From Polyodon spathula (taxonomy: Eukaryota > Chordata > Actinopteri > Acipenseriformes > Polyodontidae): a stretch of DNA of 64,000 bases. Location: the NCBI RefSeq assembly GCF_017654505.1, contig NC_054543.1, forward strand, positions 27,968,525 to 28,032,524, given 5' to 3'. The position numbers were made by a program, and so were the translations under genes. The notes beneath the pieces are model-generated. The model worked only from the letters and a program-made list of their open reading frames with translations, ran no database searches and was not told the DNA's origin. Position 1 is the stretch's first letter. Every line of letters begins with the position of its first letter. Positions 12,676-25,554 of this stretch are shown piece after piece.

Positions 12676-14170
12676 AATTTGAAGACGACCACCAACATTA
12701 CTTTTGGGATATGCCTGCCACAGGTCAGGTGCTCACTGAGCATTTTATGTCAGAGCTGCCGATAGGCCTCTCCGTGGAGTGACTTCCTCGGTCCTGCCTA
12801 CCGAGGGATTGAACAGTCAGCCCACGGAGACAATTTCCTTTTTTGCATCAAACCCACGGTAAGGTAAGCTTCTGTGTTACTAAACTGAGTGTGTTTTGAA
12901 AGAGCTCTTCTGAGTCGACTGCAGTTCCCTTGCATTCATGCTGAGAGCCGTTTCTTTCCTGCTTCCTCTTTCATGGCCTGCTTCGCTTGCATTGCAGGCT
13001 GTCTGCACTGCGACTGTCTGTCATATATGACTGCCTGTGATTAAATTGTGTCTGTGTGTTGTCTTTTCAGCCTACACTCTCAGGGAGAACACTGTTCCTC
13101 TGCCGGGGCTTGGCTTGCCATATCCCCGCTGTTGAGTGACTCCTCCAGCTGCCGTTCACGCAGCTTGAGCAAAAAATTATTTGTGTGTTTTGTTGCTGTG
13201 AATTTTTGCTGTGTTGCAGTTAAAAATAAAACTAAAACAACAACAGTCAGTCAGCCATGTACTTCCTCCACAGGAACTGTGTTTCTACCTGCCCCGCTGT
13301 TCAGTAGACCTCACCGGCTGCCTCTACCTGTCCACCTCAGTGCGTCGGGCCTTCAAAAAAAAAGTGTGTTCTCCCCATGTGGTCACAGCCTTCCACATGA
13401 ACCAGTCTGTGGAACTGAAGTCTTTCCATCCATCTCCGTTTTCTTCAGAAGAGGATAGGAGATTGAACTCTTTCTGCCCGGAGCAGGCATCTCGAAGCAG
13501 TGACTGTTGCACTGGATTGTGGACACAGTCTCAACTGCGTATGAGAATGCTGGCTTGCCCCCACCTGGGCGGGTAGCTGTGCACTCTACCAGAGGGTTGG
13601 TTACATCTTGAGCCGTCTTCAGAGGGGCCTCGCTGTCCCATATCTGTACTGTGGCTAGCTGCGCTATGCTGCATACTTTCTCCAGGTTCTACCACCTTAA
13701 TGTGGTAGATCCTTCCCTCCTTTATTAGGCACGAGTGTCCTTGAGGTTGCACGCTCGCACCACTAACCCTTGGGATATGTGGTTCTGATGCATCCCTCGT
13801 CTGCTGCCGTTCCTTCTCCCTTGCGACTGCACAGGTATACTTTCCCAAAAGTAATGTTGGTGGTTGTCTTCGAATTGAAAGGGAATGTTATGTTACTTAC
13901 CGTAACTCTGGTTCTCTGAAAGAGAAGACAACAACCACCAACTAGCAAGGTCAAATCACTCGCCCTCACGGTTTCGATGCAAAGGAGGAAATGGTCTCCA
14001 CGGGTTGACTGTTTAATTCCTCAGTAGGCGGGACCGAGGACATCACCCCATTGAGGGGCCTATTGGCTGCTCTGACATAAAATGCTCAGTGAGTACCTGA
14101 CCTGTGGCAGGCATATCCCAAAAGTAATGCTGGTGGTTGTCTTCTCTTTCAGGGGACCAGGGTTACGGTA
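12676..14170 (+). mobile_element. Internally deleted DIRS-like element with inverted terminal repeats
   Basis: 12676-12855 and the reverse complement of about 13975-14155 match over most of their length (for example TTTTGGGATATGCCTGCCAC and CTCACTGAGCATTTTATGTC). Between them lie a leader (12990-13330) and, at 13488-13720, a tyrosine recombinase C-terminus with VHSTRG (the His-x-x-Arg motif) and a plausible SRFYHLNVV end, interrupted by two stops. Gag, reverse transcriptase and RNase H are absent. 13842-13925 is the internal complementary region. Confidence 0.8.
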
Positions 14171-16680
14171 AGTTATATAAAGTTTTTTTGGTTTAAAGCT
14201 ACTTGGTTTAAAACGGGTAGACATCTCCACTAGGACCCCTTGGAAACAAGACCCCAGTCTCAATTGCTTGGTTAAATAAATAAATATCAACAAATGTTCA
14301 ACCCAATGCAAAATAGGTGGCACCTTCTGTGAGAAAGTTAATAGAGGGCCAGACTGGATGACTCAGAGAGAGGGAAGCAGTTTACAATGTATGCATCCAT
14401 GTAAACACTGAAGGATGATAAGAGAAGGGCAGCCTGTGAGAGACGATCCAGATGGGATGACAGTACATTTTCCCAGAGTTTTAACACCACATGGTTCATT
14501 TTTGATTTATTTTTTCACTAGAAAATACTAAACAGCAGTGTAGTCTCATTGTTTAGCTATTTACAGGAAGCTGAAGACTCACAGGAGCTTTATTACAGAA
14601 CCAAAACCTTGAGTGGGTCTTATGCTGTTTCATAAACACTAATAATGAATCACTTTGGCAGGTGCCTTTAAGAAAACAATACACATGTACTCATGAAGGT
14701 TGTCTGATGATAAATGATCTGGAAGCATCCGCAGTTCAAAAAGCCTTAAAAAGAATTGTATTTCAACTGAAAATAAAACTCTCTCGGGTTTATTTTTTAA
14801 AAGAAAAGAAAGGTGTATTTCCAAACAAGTGTAGATGAATATCATATCAAACTAGGGCCTATGTATACTGTGTCTGTATATGATCAGGTAGAAGTATTTT
14901 TATTATCAATATAATCAAAATTATATAAGGCAGCTATTTTGAAAGTACTGGCCCTGGATAACATCATTACATCCAGAAAGATTAATAAAGAATGTAAAAA
15001 AAAAGGGAAAGTAGTTTCAGGGAGTTTCAGCTACCATGAAAGGGGCTGTATTTTTTAGATAACATTAATAAACATCACTAGTAGCTAAGCTATATCCATT
15101 TAGACCCAGCAGCTGTTGTGAGAAAGTAATTTGTGTCCCATTTGGGCATCACTCCAAGGTTTCCTGGTTATCATCTAAATGAGGCTCCTGGTTATCGTCT
15201 AGAGGCCAGTGTTTTCAAAGAGATTGCATTAGCAATATAATACAAAAGAAAAAGAAAAAATGACTGGGCATTCTAAGTTTAAAAAAATAATTTAAAATAC
15301 TTCTGTGAAGTCGGCGATAACTGAGATGCATAGATTCCAGCTGTGGAATTGGGGTTGTGGGTTTTGGCTTGGACACAAAGCTTCTTGTCTCAACTCAATA
15401 TAGTTACAGGGTTGGAAAATTTTCATAGGACTACATCTGACAAAGATATGATGACTGAAATTAAACATCATTATTCAGATATCTGAAAAGCTGCAACATG
15501 CTAATTATTTTATTAAGCTCTAAAGGTTTGTATAGCATCCACAGCACTTACAAATCAGATTGTTCCCAAGTTAGTAATTACTTTGCCACACACTGCCCTT
15601 TGACAACTGACTCAAATCCACCTTCTTTGGCATTCCCACTATAATTTGTGACTAAAATGAATTACACAATTAGGGACAGAAATGATGTGATTTTCATAAT
15701 ACAAACATGACGTTATAATAAACAAAATCTGTAACTGACGCTAAAATGGACAAGCACTAGAAATATGGGGTATTCTTCCATCCAATATTTATATTCTTTT
15801 CAAAAATGTGTCTGTAAGGAGAATCTGGTGGTGTTAAATAAATATCTTGTCTTCATTGGCAAATCATTTCTTGATTTGAATTATCATTCCTTGTTTATTT
15901 TATACTCCGCTATCAATAACATTATATGAGAGCTCTCTCTTTCCCCGGTACAGACTACCATATTATATCCCATATAGGGCTACATTCTCAAAGTAATTTA
16001 CTCCAAATTTCTAAAACTAATAATACATCTTTTTAGACTACAATTACAATTAATTGATTACAAGCCCCAGAATTAAATATCTGAGCTGGTAACTACACTG
16101 GGTTTGTTTTCACTATCTCTAAAATATTGTGCTAATGACAATATGGAGAAAATCGCTTTGAGAATCTAGCCCGTAGTGTTTACTCTAAGGGACCGACAGG
16201 TATCATTGCAGAAGATCTTTTTCAAATTGTATTTGTTAAGTAAACTGCCAAAGCTAAGTAATACTTAATAATTCTTGAGTGAAGTTGGAATTTCTTCTAG
16301 AGTTTTCTTTCTTTTTTTAAATTATTGTTATTATTTATTTTCAATTGTTTTGTTGCTTATTGCTTCTTTTCTGGTACCTCTTAAATACCTAATACCCTCA
16401 TTAGTGAGAAGATACTGTCCTCTAGTGGGCATTTGTGTTTGCACATTCCAGGCATCTTGGAAATTACATCACAATAAACAACCCACACCAAAAACCATCC
16501 AACATGTGTTCCGTGTCCAGCAAACTGTACAAAGACTAAAAATATACTACACAAACATGTGCATTTTAAACTTGCTTCAAAATGTATTGTGTCTAATTTT
16601 GGGGCCACAATATTCCAGGTCAGTGTTGTTTCACATGTATCTTTGCATTTAAAATCTGAAGTATAACTGAGAATTTGATT
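14171..16680. other. AT-rich intergenic sequence without recognised features
   Basis: Only short simple repeats; no convincing coding, RNA or transposon motif was seen. Confidence 0.5.
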
Positions 16681-17050
16681 TTGGGTTCCTTAGTGAACAT
16701 TTTAGTCATCCCAGCTGCAGACCAAGGGGGTTGCTCGGAATTACAAAGAAGACACAATACCTACAGTCAAAAGAGGACTTTTATTTCACTTACAAGAGTC
16801 TGCAGGATGTATTGTTTTATCAGTGAAGAATGCACACTACTACAGTTCTTCACAAATACTCGCAAATTAGCAAGTCAAAGAGCTTAAGCATGACATATTA
16901 TGACAGTGGTATGAGGGTGTACGGGACTGCTCACTGGATATCAAGTCTTGTGCTGTATACGATACTTGGGTGTCAGTATGCAAATGAGCTTACTATCAAA
17001 TAAGAACTCTTAAAGGAGTAGGCTAAGCAATAGTCATAGATTCATTAGAC

Positions 17051-18786
17051 CACACTTCCCCCTTGTGAGCAGCACACATGGCAAAGTCCACCTCCCCACT
17101 TAAAATTCCAAAAGTCATGGTAATAGTCCCGGGCCAAGATGTCAGTGCAATGTTTTCAGTGGCCATGCTATCAGCAGAAATGTTGACAGTGCATAGTCTG
17201 GCTCTTCCAGCCTGGACAATCCTTCCTTCCGTTGCACCACTGGCAGCGGAAATGCTGCTGATGGCAATGCTGTCATCGGAAAAGCTGACAGTTCCCAGGC
17301 TGACTCCTTCAACCGGGGCAATTCCGGCAGCAGAAATGTTGCTATGGGCAATGTTGTCTGCAGATGTGCTGACAGCGCCAAGGCTGGCTCCTCCAGCAAA
17401 GGCAGGTGTGGACGTGAATATGATGCCAATGGCAATGTTGGCAGCGGAAAGACGGACAGCGGGGGGGCATACTCTGCTAGCGGCCACAGTAAATCCCCAG
17501 GGCAACAAACGACCCCCAGGTGATGGTGAACAGGCCTCCCCAGGCGGTGCAGGCTCGGTCCCTCCGAAGGTGATGGCAGCAGCAGACCATTGGGTCTGGA
17601 CACCAGTCGCTGGACACCTGGCTTTCGCCCTGCTCCCCTTCGCAGCATCTGCAATGGTTGTGGCGGAAGCAGCAGGCAATTTTCCTCTGGCACTGGAGAC
17701 AGTAGCGGGGCTTCTCCCTCATGCGCTGGAGACGAGAGCAGCATGTAATCTCCCTCTAGCAGTGGAGGAGTGAGCGTCAAGTAGTTCTCTCGTGGTGATG
17801 GAAATGGGAGCAGCAGATAGTCTCCCTCTTGCGATGGAGCGGGAGCAGCAGGTAGTCTCCTTCTGGCGATGGAGGCCAGAGCAGCTGGTAGTCGTCTATC
17901 TCTAGAGATAAGTGCAACTCTCCTGCTCGCTCTAGAGACAGCAGGGCTTCTTCCTCTCGTGCCGGGAATTGGTGCCCCTTCTCTTCCTTTTTCTGGAGGA
18001 AGTGGCAGTTGACTGCAAATTGGCCCCACTCCGCACAGGCAGGGCACAGGTTCAAGATCTCGAGAGTGCTGAGGTAGGCCTCACAGCTGCCCTCCGGTCG
18101 TCCCTCATCCTCCTTTCTGGGACGGGGGAAGTTTGATGACTGAGTGGCCCCCTTCCCCGCAGAAAGGGCACCAACTAAAGGTCTTCACCAAGCAGAAGTA
18201 GCCGTCTCAGCGGCTCACCTGGCATGTAGCTGGTAGGGGTGCAGGGTATTCCGGCCATAGCAATGGTGGCACTGGAGGTTTGGGCTCCTCTCTTGTGGGT
18301 GCTGGACACAACTGGGCTTCTCTCCTTCCCTGTCTATGTCCAGGCAGCTTTCCTCCTCATGCCCAAAGTGATAGCAGTCGGCACACCACTCCATATCCTC
18401 CTGCTCCCCCGGCATGCCAACTGGACACTATTCTTCCTGGGTTTTCCAGGGCGTCTACTTCCGTTCGTTTGGTTAACCCACTCCTCTTCCTCATACTGGG
18501 AGGGGCAGATGGCCACTGTGTGCCCCAACTCATAACAGCCAGGGCACCACTCATCTACAACATAGAGTGGGAAGGTGTCCTGCGGCTGCCACTGCTGTTG
18601 TTGCTACTGCACAACACGCGCAAACAAAAATGTTAAAAATGTTTAACAGCGACACGCTGCTGCTGTTTCCTGCAGCTTTTCCTTTCCATTTTCCACACAC
18701 AACAACTACAAAAAATGTTCTTCAAAAAAATATTCACCCTCAGTACCGTTCCTAGCCTGCATCTGTGGAAGCGCTGTTATCCCATG
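17051..18786 (-). mobile_element. LTR-associated pol-less element with a zinc-knuckle array (decayed)
   Basis: Read on the - strand from 18560 to about 17990, the translation holds CPGCYELGHTVAIC and CADCYHFGHEEESC, both perfect CX2CX4HX4C zinc knuckles, plus three degraded ones (CHHCYGRN..., CPFCGEGGHSVIKL, CPACAEWGQFAVNC). Downstream (17.8-17.1 kb) comes a repetitive segment of EGDYLLLP-like units. Frameshifts break the ORF. A purine-rich tract on the - strand precedes TGTGG at 17050, as in a polypurine tract next to an LTR, and an LTR-like sequence starts at 18787. No protease, reverse transcriptase or integrase is present. Confidence 0.6.
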
Positions 18787-19325
18787 TGTGGCAAGCTGGC
18801 CTGAGTGGTGACATCAAACCCGGAAGAAACACACACACAGCACTGCGAGTGAAATGTGAATGCGCTGGTTGCGGGTTTTAATAAATAAAAAGATTTAACA
18901 AAACAAAAACACTTAACAAATAGAATGGCACAATGGCCAAACGAACAGACACTAACAAACAGTGGACAAAAACAAACAGCGATTGTTTATATCTTTCGAT
19001 TTTAATTCTTTTCTCCCCTCTCTCTCATACCTACTCACTGTACAACCAACCCTGTGTGCGTAAAAACTATCTACCTAGCTATGCTGAGATTCAATTACTA
19101 ATTAATCCTTCACTTGAATCCCAGCACGTGGACTAATTTGTGCACTCCTCGTGCTCACATACTATTACATATTTTATCTGCATGTGAAGTGATTGTGCAA
19201 CCTGTGCCTAAATACAACTTTATATTTAAAATCACTTGTTCCATTATATCTCGTGCACCAATACATATACACCAACATTAACACACCACACACAACATAA
19301 AACATTCATAGGGAGCACCCCACCC
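18787..19325 (-). mobile_element. Gypsy-like LTR flanking the zinc-knuckle element
   Basis: It starts TGTGGCAAGCTGG, and its internal blocks match 10.64-11.04 kb. In the - orientation the adjacent GGGATAACAGCGC resembles the primer-site flank of the 28.8-kb LTR. The outer boundary is approximate. Confidence 0.55.
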
Positions 19326-19824
19326 CACTTAGTTTGAAACTACTGTATCTTTATTCTGTTGTAAGTTACTTTAGCTTATGTGATGGGTTAGATTTGAGTC
19401 AGTCCAGAAACCAGATATTTATACACTTGGACCTACTCTAACTTTGTCAACTGTTATTTCATAAAAAAAACAAAAGTACTGCTTTAGTCTTTTAGCTTTT
19501 TAGAAGGCAAATCTTTGCCCCATTGAAATCTTTATTACGGTACTGTTTGGTCCTATTCTCAAAACTTTTAAGGAATGCTTTGGTCAGAACTGTTTTTTAA
19601 AAGTTTACAGTTCACAAAACTTTTTTTTTTTTTTTTTAGGAAAAGGGATTGCATAAACTATTTGGATGTGGTTATCTTAAAAAGAAGATGTTTATACTGT
19701 AAAATACAAATATATACAGCTGTGATTTCTCCTTATAGGGTTTTCATCTGTTTTGTCAAAGGTATTTTAAGCTTGTACCTTGGATGAATAATTTTTCACA
19801 TCCAAGTCCAAATACACATGGACA
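19326..19824. other. AT-rich stretch, no recognised features
   Basis: Only T-rich runs (19621-19639). Lies just beyond the likely 3' end of the type II keratin. Confidence 0.5.
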
Positions 19825-20554
19825 TAGGTCTTTATTTAACCCTTACAAAATATACAATGAATGCTATGGGTTCAGATTTATACAATTCTTCTCTTTTTTC
19901 AAAGACAAATCTTACAAGATGTCTTGTAAAATATATAGATTTTGAAATGCCTATTGCCTTTCCAATGTCTATCGTAAAAAAATCTATATCTAAAAAAACA
20001 GGATGCACAATCTCGATTATCATTTTAAATAAATTAATATTAAAACACTCATGGTCATTACCTCCCAAATTAATTGGAATCAAAGACTTCTAGTACCCAA
20101 TGTTTCCGGTACATTTACAGAGCAAGGCAGTCAACACAGAGAATAGTACACAGATGAGGCAGAGCATGACATCAACTTATTTATTCAAGTTTATCCCGTT
20201 TCTACAGTGTCGATCATATTTCTGCATTATTAGTCTACAGAGAGCATTATACAAGTGTCTTATACAGCGTGTAAGTTCAACTGAATAGCACCTTGAGCTA
20301 TTTTAGTTTTTATTTTTTCATTAACGAAATTCGAAAAACAGCACGTTATGTATGGACTGGCTAACTAAGCTCAAAACTAAAATAGGACTATAGTTGCCAT
20401 GAATATGAAAGTGCTATGCTAGTCTTAAAAAGAATGAATTAAAAAAAAAAAAAAAAAACACACCATCTAAGATTTTTTTTTTCCCTGAAACGAATGAATG
20501 AAGCAACCCGCTCATATGATTCAAAGATAAATGAGTGAACCCACGTCGGGATCC
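19825..20554 (-). other. krt8-like: Probable type II keratin 3' UTR
   Basis: Past the stop at 20555 the - strand has AATAAA at 20185-20180 and at 19836-19831. The stretch is AT-rich with no other coding signal. Either signal could end the transcript. Confidence 0.45.
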
Positions 20555-23465
20555 TCAGTCCTCAAAGAAGTGTGAGGACTCCGAAGTTACCTGACCATTT
20601 CTGGTCTCGATGGTTTTGATGAACATAGCTGAGGGGTGCTGCTCTGGAGAGGTCCAGGCTTCGGGGCTGCACCAGGCCATCTACGTAAGCAGGGCACACA
20701 GGGGGTTTAGAAATCTGAGAGAAAAATTAAACAAGATATGTTTAGCAGGGTTTCCTTTTAGAAGCCTGAAGTTACACACAATGATTACTACACACTAAAA
20801 TATAAGTAGTATTCACAATACACAATGTTATTCAATAGAGGAGTCTAATGTTAAAATGAGACTGTAGTAAATGTAAATGCTTTAGAAGTGGACTGATTAA
20901 CTGCATTAATCTGTGCTTATAATGTTGCTTGGCACTAGTTTTGAGCTGTAATGCAAGCTGTTCAGTTTATTTTAAGAGATGAAGTGTTAAACAATTTGAA
21001 TCAATTGTGTAGTATTGTTAGCATTGTTATTATTACAAAATATGTCTACATATCCAAAATCAAGCTTTTACTCTGCATTACTGACACCTCACAGAGTGGT
21101 GTTGTTCAATGCATGTTTTTGTACAGTAACAGTTTAACTAGAATTAATACAGGGATGCATGCTGTATATAAAATGGTGAAGTCACATTTAGTATTCTTAC
21201 AGTCTCATGTATTACAACTTTTACAGACTTGTCATTCACTTTTTTAATAGTTTTTAATTTAATAGTGTTAAAAAGAGTACTTGCCAAGGCTTTAAATCTA
21301 TTTAATTATTTCTTATTTTTGCTAGTATTTTTTACTTCAATTTGCAATATGTACGTATTTCATATCCTGAATTAATGTAGAAAACTAAATAAATGGAGGA
21401 CTGTGACAGGGTGGCTGGGTGGACAGTGACTCGGAGACAGTTAAACTGCATTTAAAAACAGCTCACAAAGCAAAATAAAGGCTGTAACAAAACAATCACG
21501 TACCACAAAAAAAGAACAAACAAAAGAACCCTCACCCAAGCAGTGCTAGCCCGGTGAGGTGTTCAAACAAACATTTCAGGAGCATATGTCTCTCTCCCAG
21601 ACTCTCTCTCCAAATTGAGTTTGTTAGCTCCCTTAAATACCATGTGGTTAGGGTTGATTGAGAACTAATAATTCAATCAACACCTGGCTACATTCTGCAC
21701 ATGTATTTGGCAAGGATAGGAATTAACCCTATCTCTGCCAACCACCACCACGAGCATACTCAAAACAAGCAGGGCTGGAATCTTAATTTCAGGCCCTGCC
21801 ATATCTAACACACACTGTTTCATAGTTACACTTTATTTATACATTTACATGTGCAGGGCTTTTAGCACAATAACACCAGGTCAATATGAGGCTGAAAAAA
21901 AAGATGAAATCGTGAATTACATAGACCGGGATGCTACTTTGGTCTTTATTTTGTATTTTTATACAATAGAAAAAAAAAAAAAGTAATTGCAGGCTAGAAT
22001 TTGAGTGAATGGCATTCATACTGTCTTCTTGGTACTGCCTTATCTCCCAGAAGCCACTGCAAGCAACAAGTAACTGCTCTGTCTGCTGTGAATCACAAGG
22101 GTATGTGGCTCTCTCATGATTGCAGCTACCAAGAAATGATGCAGGTAAAGCATGGGGCAAGTTGAAAACAGTTCCTCACATGAAGACAAATAATTCAGAA
22201 GAACAATTATGAATGTACCTAGCTGGTCAATAGCACTGAGTTGAGAGTCCTGGCGGGGCCCTTCTCGCTGGTGGGTTCCCAGTCTAAATCCATAACAAAA
22301 AAGGTGTATCAGCAACAGACTGTAAACAGTGAATTACCACAGCATGGACAACAGCATATCAAAATACATGCTCATATAGACGCTCAATAAAATAATGTCC
22401 ATGCAAATGGGTAAGTGGTTCTGTAGAGCTATGTAAAAATTGAATTGTGAACAACATACTTACAAGCTCGTTTATATATACAAACACAAGAACTTGGCTT
22501 TTTCCTCACCAAGTTTAGATATTTTTTGTCACCAAATGAAATGTATTAGCCTGATGTGCCACCTAGCCCGCCTTTCTTCACCATATTATGTACCTGCTCT
22601 CCTCCCCTTCTAGGAGCTTCCTGTAGGTGGCGATCTCAATGTCCAAGGCCAGCTTGAGGTTCATGAGGTCCTGGTATTCGCGCACCTGCTTGGCCATGGC
22701 TTGCTTGGCACTCTTCAGGGCTGCCTCCAGCTCACTCACACGGTTCTTGGCATCTGACACTGCAAGCTGTCCCCGCTCCTCCGCCTCTCCAATGGCCATC
22801 TCAAGATTGGCTCGCTGGCAGACAGACACAAACAGGGTTGTTAAGAAAGTTTACACTTTTCCAGGGTTTAGGGCCACCATGGGGAGGAAGCAAGGTCTGA
22901 AGCGTTTAAAATTGTTGTTGAGGAATAAATTACCATCCTGTTTCATTACCACCTAAAAACAGTCAAGGGAAGGTGCGGTAAAACTGAAAGCCTGTTTTTA
23001 ATAAATGAAATAAGGTTTGGTATTCATAAAACCTTTTTGTGTCTGTTTTTAACAGACCTGGGATAAATACAGCTATAAATAAGGTTTGCGAAAAGTAACT
23101 ATTATTTGAAAATAATTAAATACAGATTGCAGAAAGTAATTATTATTTGAAAATATTTAAATATGAGTAATTGAAATACATTGAAATAATTTAAACTCCT
23201 CATAAATATGTAACTAACATACTGCAGCCTAATTATTATCCTGCATTCTAAGCAGGTTAAGCCGTGTTCTTGTTAACCACTCAGTTATCTATTTTGGAAA
23301 CTGCTCTATTTTGATTAAATTTAATTAGATCAATTCATTGAAATAGTTGAATATTTTATTTCAATGGGTAAATATCTGAAAACAATGTCGTGGAATACTT
23401 CTATGGAATGGTAATATCTTAAAACAGGGGGGGTGAAATATCTTTACATATACATATACATACAT

Positions 23466-23500
<35 letters not shown>

Positions 23501-24772
23501 ATACAATTGAATATATACGGTGATACCAATATATATATATATAAATTATATATATATATTATAATTTATATAACTTACATATTATTTTAATATTTTCAAA
23601 TAGTATTTGTTTTCTGCAAAACAAATTTAATATTTTCAAATTTAAAAACAAAATTGATTTATTCAAGCAAAAATATTTCAATATTTCAATTTGAAATAGT
23701 TGGTGTTTACAAACAAAATATCAAATACAACTATATTTGTCCCAGGTAATTTTTTTTAAAGAGGTTTTTACCTTTAAACACTCTTAACAGGTCTAACTAT
23801 GACAAACTTGTTAAAGACGTCCTAATCCATCTGGTTTTAAAAGCGTTTTTACATATTAAAAAAGGTGGTTGGTTACTGTCCCTTTAAAAGTTCTTGGTGA
23901 AATGGTCAACTGAAAAGGTGTTGTATTGTTTAATCTAAATAACACCATCCAATTTGGTAAAGAAAATTTGCTGTAGGCTTGTGTTGTGAATGCTAAAACT
24001 ACTTTGCAGAAACAAAAAAAGTGGACAATAAATATATGTTAAAGTGAAGTGCATAGAAGTCTTCTTGAAAAAAACTACAGTAACCAACAGTGTAAGACTG
24101 AAACTGCTTGACAGCGACTGACAGTTACTATTAACAAAGTACTCTGTGTAAAGTGGCTTCCCAGGAACAAGCAGTGCTTCCCAGTTCTTTTTCCAGGCAG
24201 GTGGGTTTGAAGTGGTGTTGGGGGTATTTTCAGGGTGTGGGTGTAGACAGCTCTTTCACACTCACTTGATTCTTCAAGCCCTCAGTCTCAGAGTTGAGTC
24301 TCTGGATGAGACGAATCATTTCTGCAATCTCGTTCTTCACTTCCTTCAAGTCCTGGTTGTACTTCCCAGCCTCGGCTGCCATGTTATCCACCTGGAGACA
24401 ATGAAGGAAATGCCAGTTTACCAAATGACCAAAATCTGTAAAACAGACTTGAGATGGATAGTATGTGAGAATGTTCCAAGTGTATAGCTACCATGTAGAG
24501 CAAAAATAATTGAATCAGCACATAAAATGTAATAATATTTCCATTTTCGTGGGATAATTATCACATTTTAATGTAATCATTCTCGTGTAAATAGAAAATA
24601 GCATAACTACACTGTAAAAAAAATGAAATTACACCATAACGTAATTATCTTGTGAAAACAGTAATTATATATAATGTTTTTCCTTCTTTATGCAAGTCAA
24701 GGTTGTTATATTAGTAGAAAATACTAGTAGAGGCTACATATGCAACATATCTAAGAATTTTGCACACAGTGT

Positions 24773-24816
<44 letters not shown>

Positions 24817-25483
24817 TATATAGATATATATATTAGATAATTTTATAATATTTTGCTGTACATGGCAGCTATACGCTTCTGTACTATTGCACTTGACCTC
24901 TCTGACATTGCTGACCTTGTTTTTGTACCACTGCTCAGCTTCGTCTCGGCCTCGCGCTGCGATCCCCTCATACTGGGCCTTCACCTCCTCCACGATTTGC
25001 TTCATATCCAGACCACGGTTGTTGTCCATCTCCACGGTAACCGCTGTGTTGTTAATCTGAGACTTCAGCTCGCGGATTTCCTAAACCAACACCGGAGGAC
25101 CAACACATTCAGCATTTCAAATATCATGATTTAATTAATGACTCACTGATGTGGTTAGTCCAAGATTTTACTCTATTTTACTGTTTTCAGTGTCTCTTTT
25201 TATGTGTCCCTCTTTTTAATGAAAATAGTACACTAAGTAAAGGTTCATTATGAATAGAAAAGCATATAGTCGGATTTTGTGACAATCATTAAAAGTAAAG
25301 CAGTATACAACAGATTTTTAACAGGGCGACCACACAAAACTCAGGCCTGCACTGTTGATGCTATTCCATCATACAGACATTGTATAACACTATATCATGA
25401 ACTACAGTCCTACAACACTATATCACGAGCTACAATCCTACAACACTGTATCATGAAACTTCAATCCAGGCAAATATATATAA

Positions 25484-25554
<71 letters not shown>

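Noticed and set aside
17023..18047. Two long overlapping ORFs (218 to 301 codons) as host genes
   Set aside because: They lie in the repeat part of an LTR-associated element, have biased composition and no domain beyond the degraded knuckles.
22040..22125. Alternative last exon of the type II keratin ending in TAA
   Set aside because: It is in phase with exon 8 but its sequence has no keratin tail similarity, while the exon at 20555-20643 restores a K8-like tail in frame.
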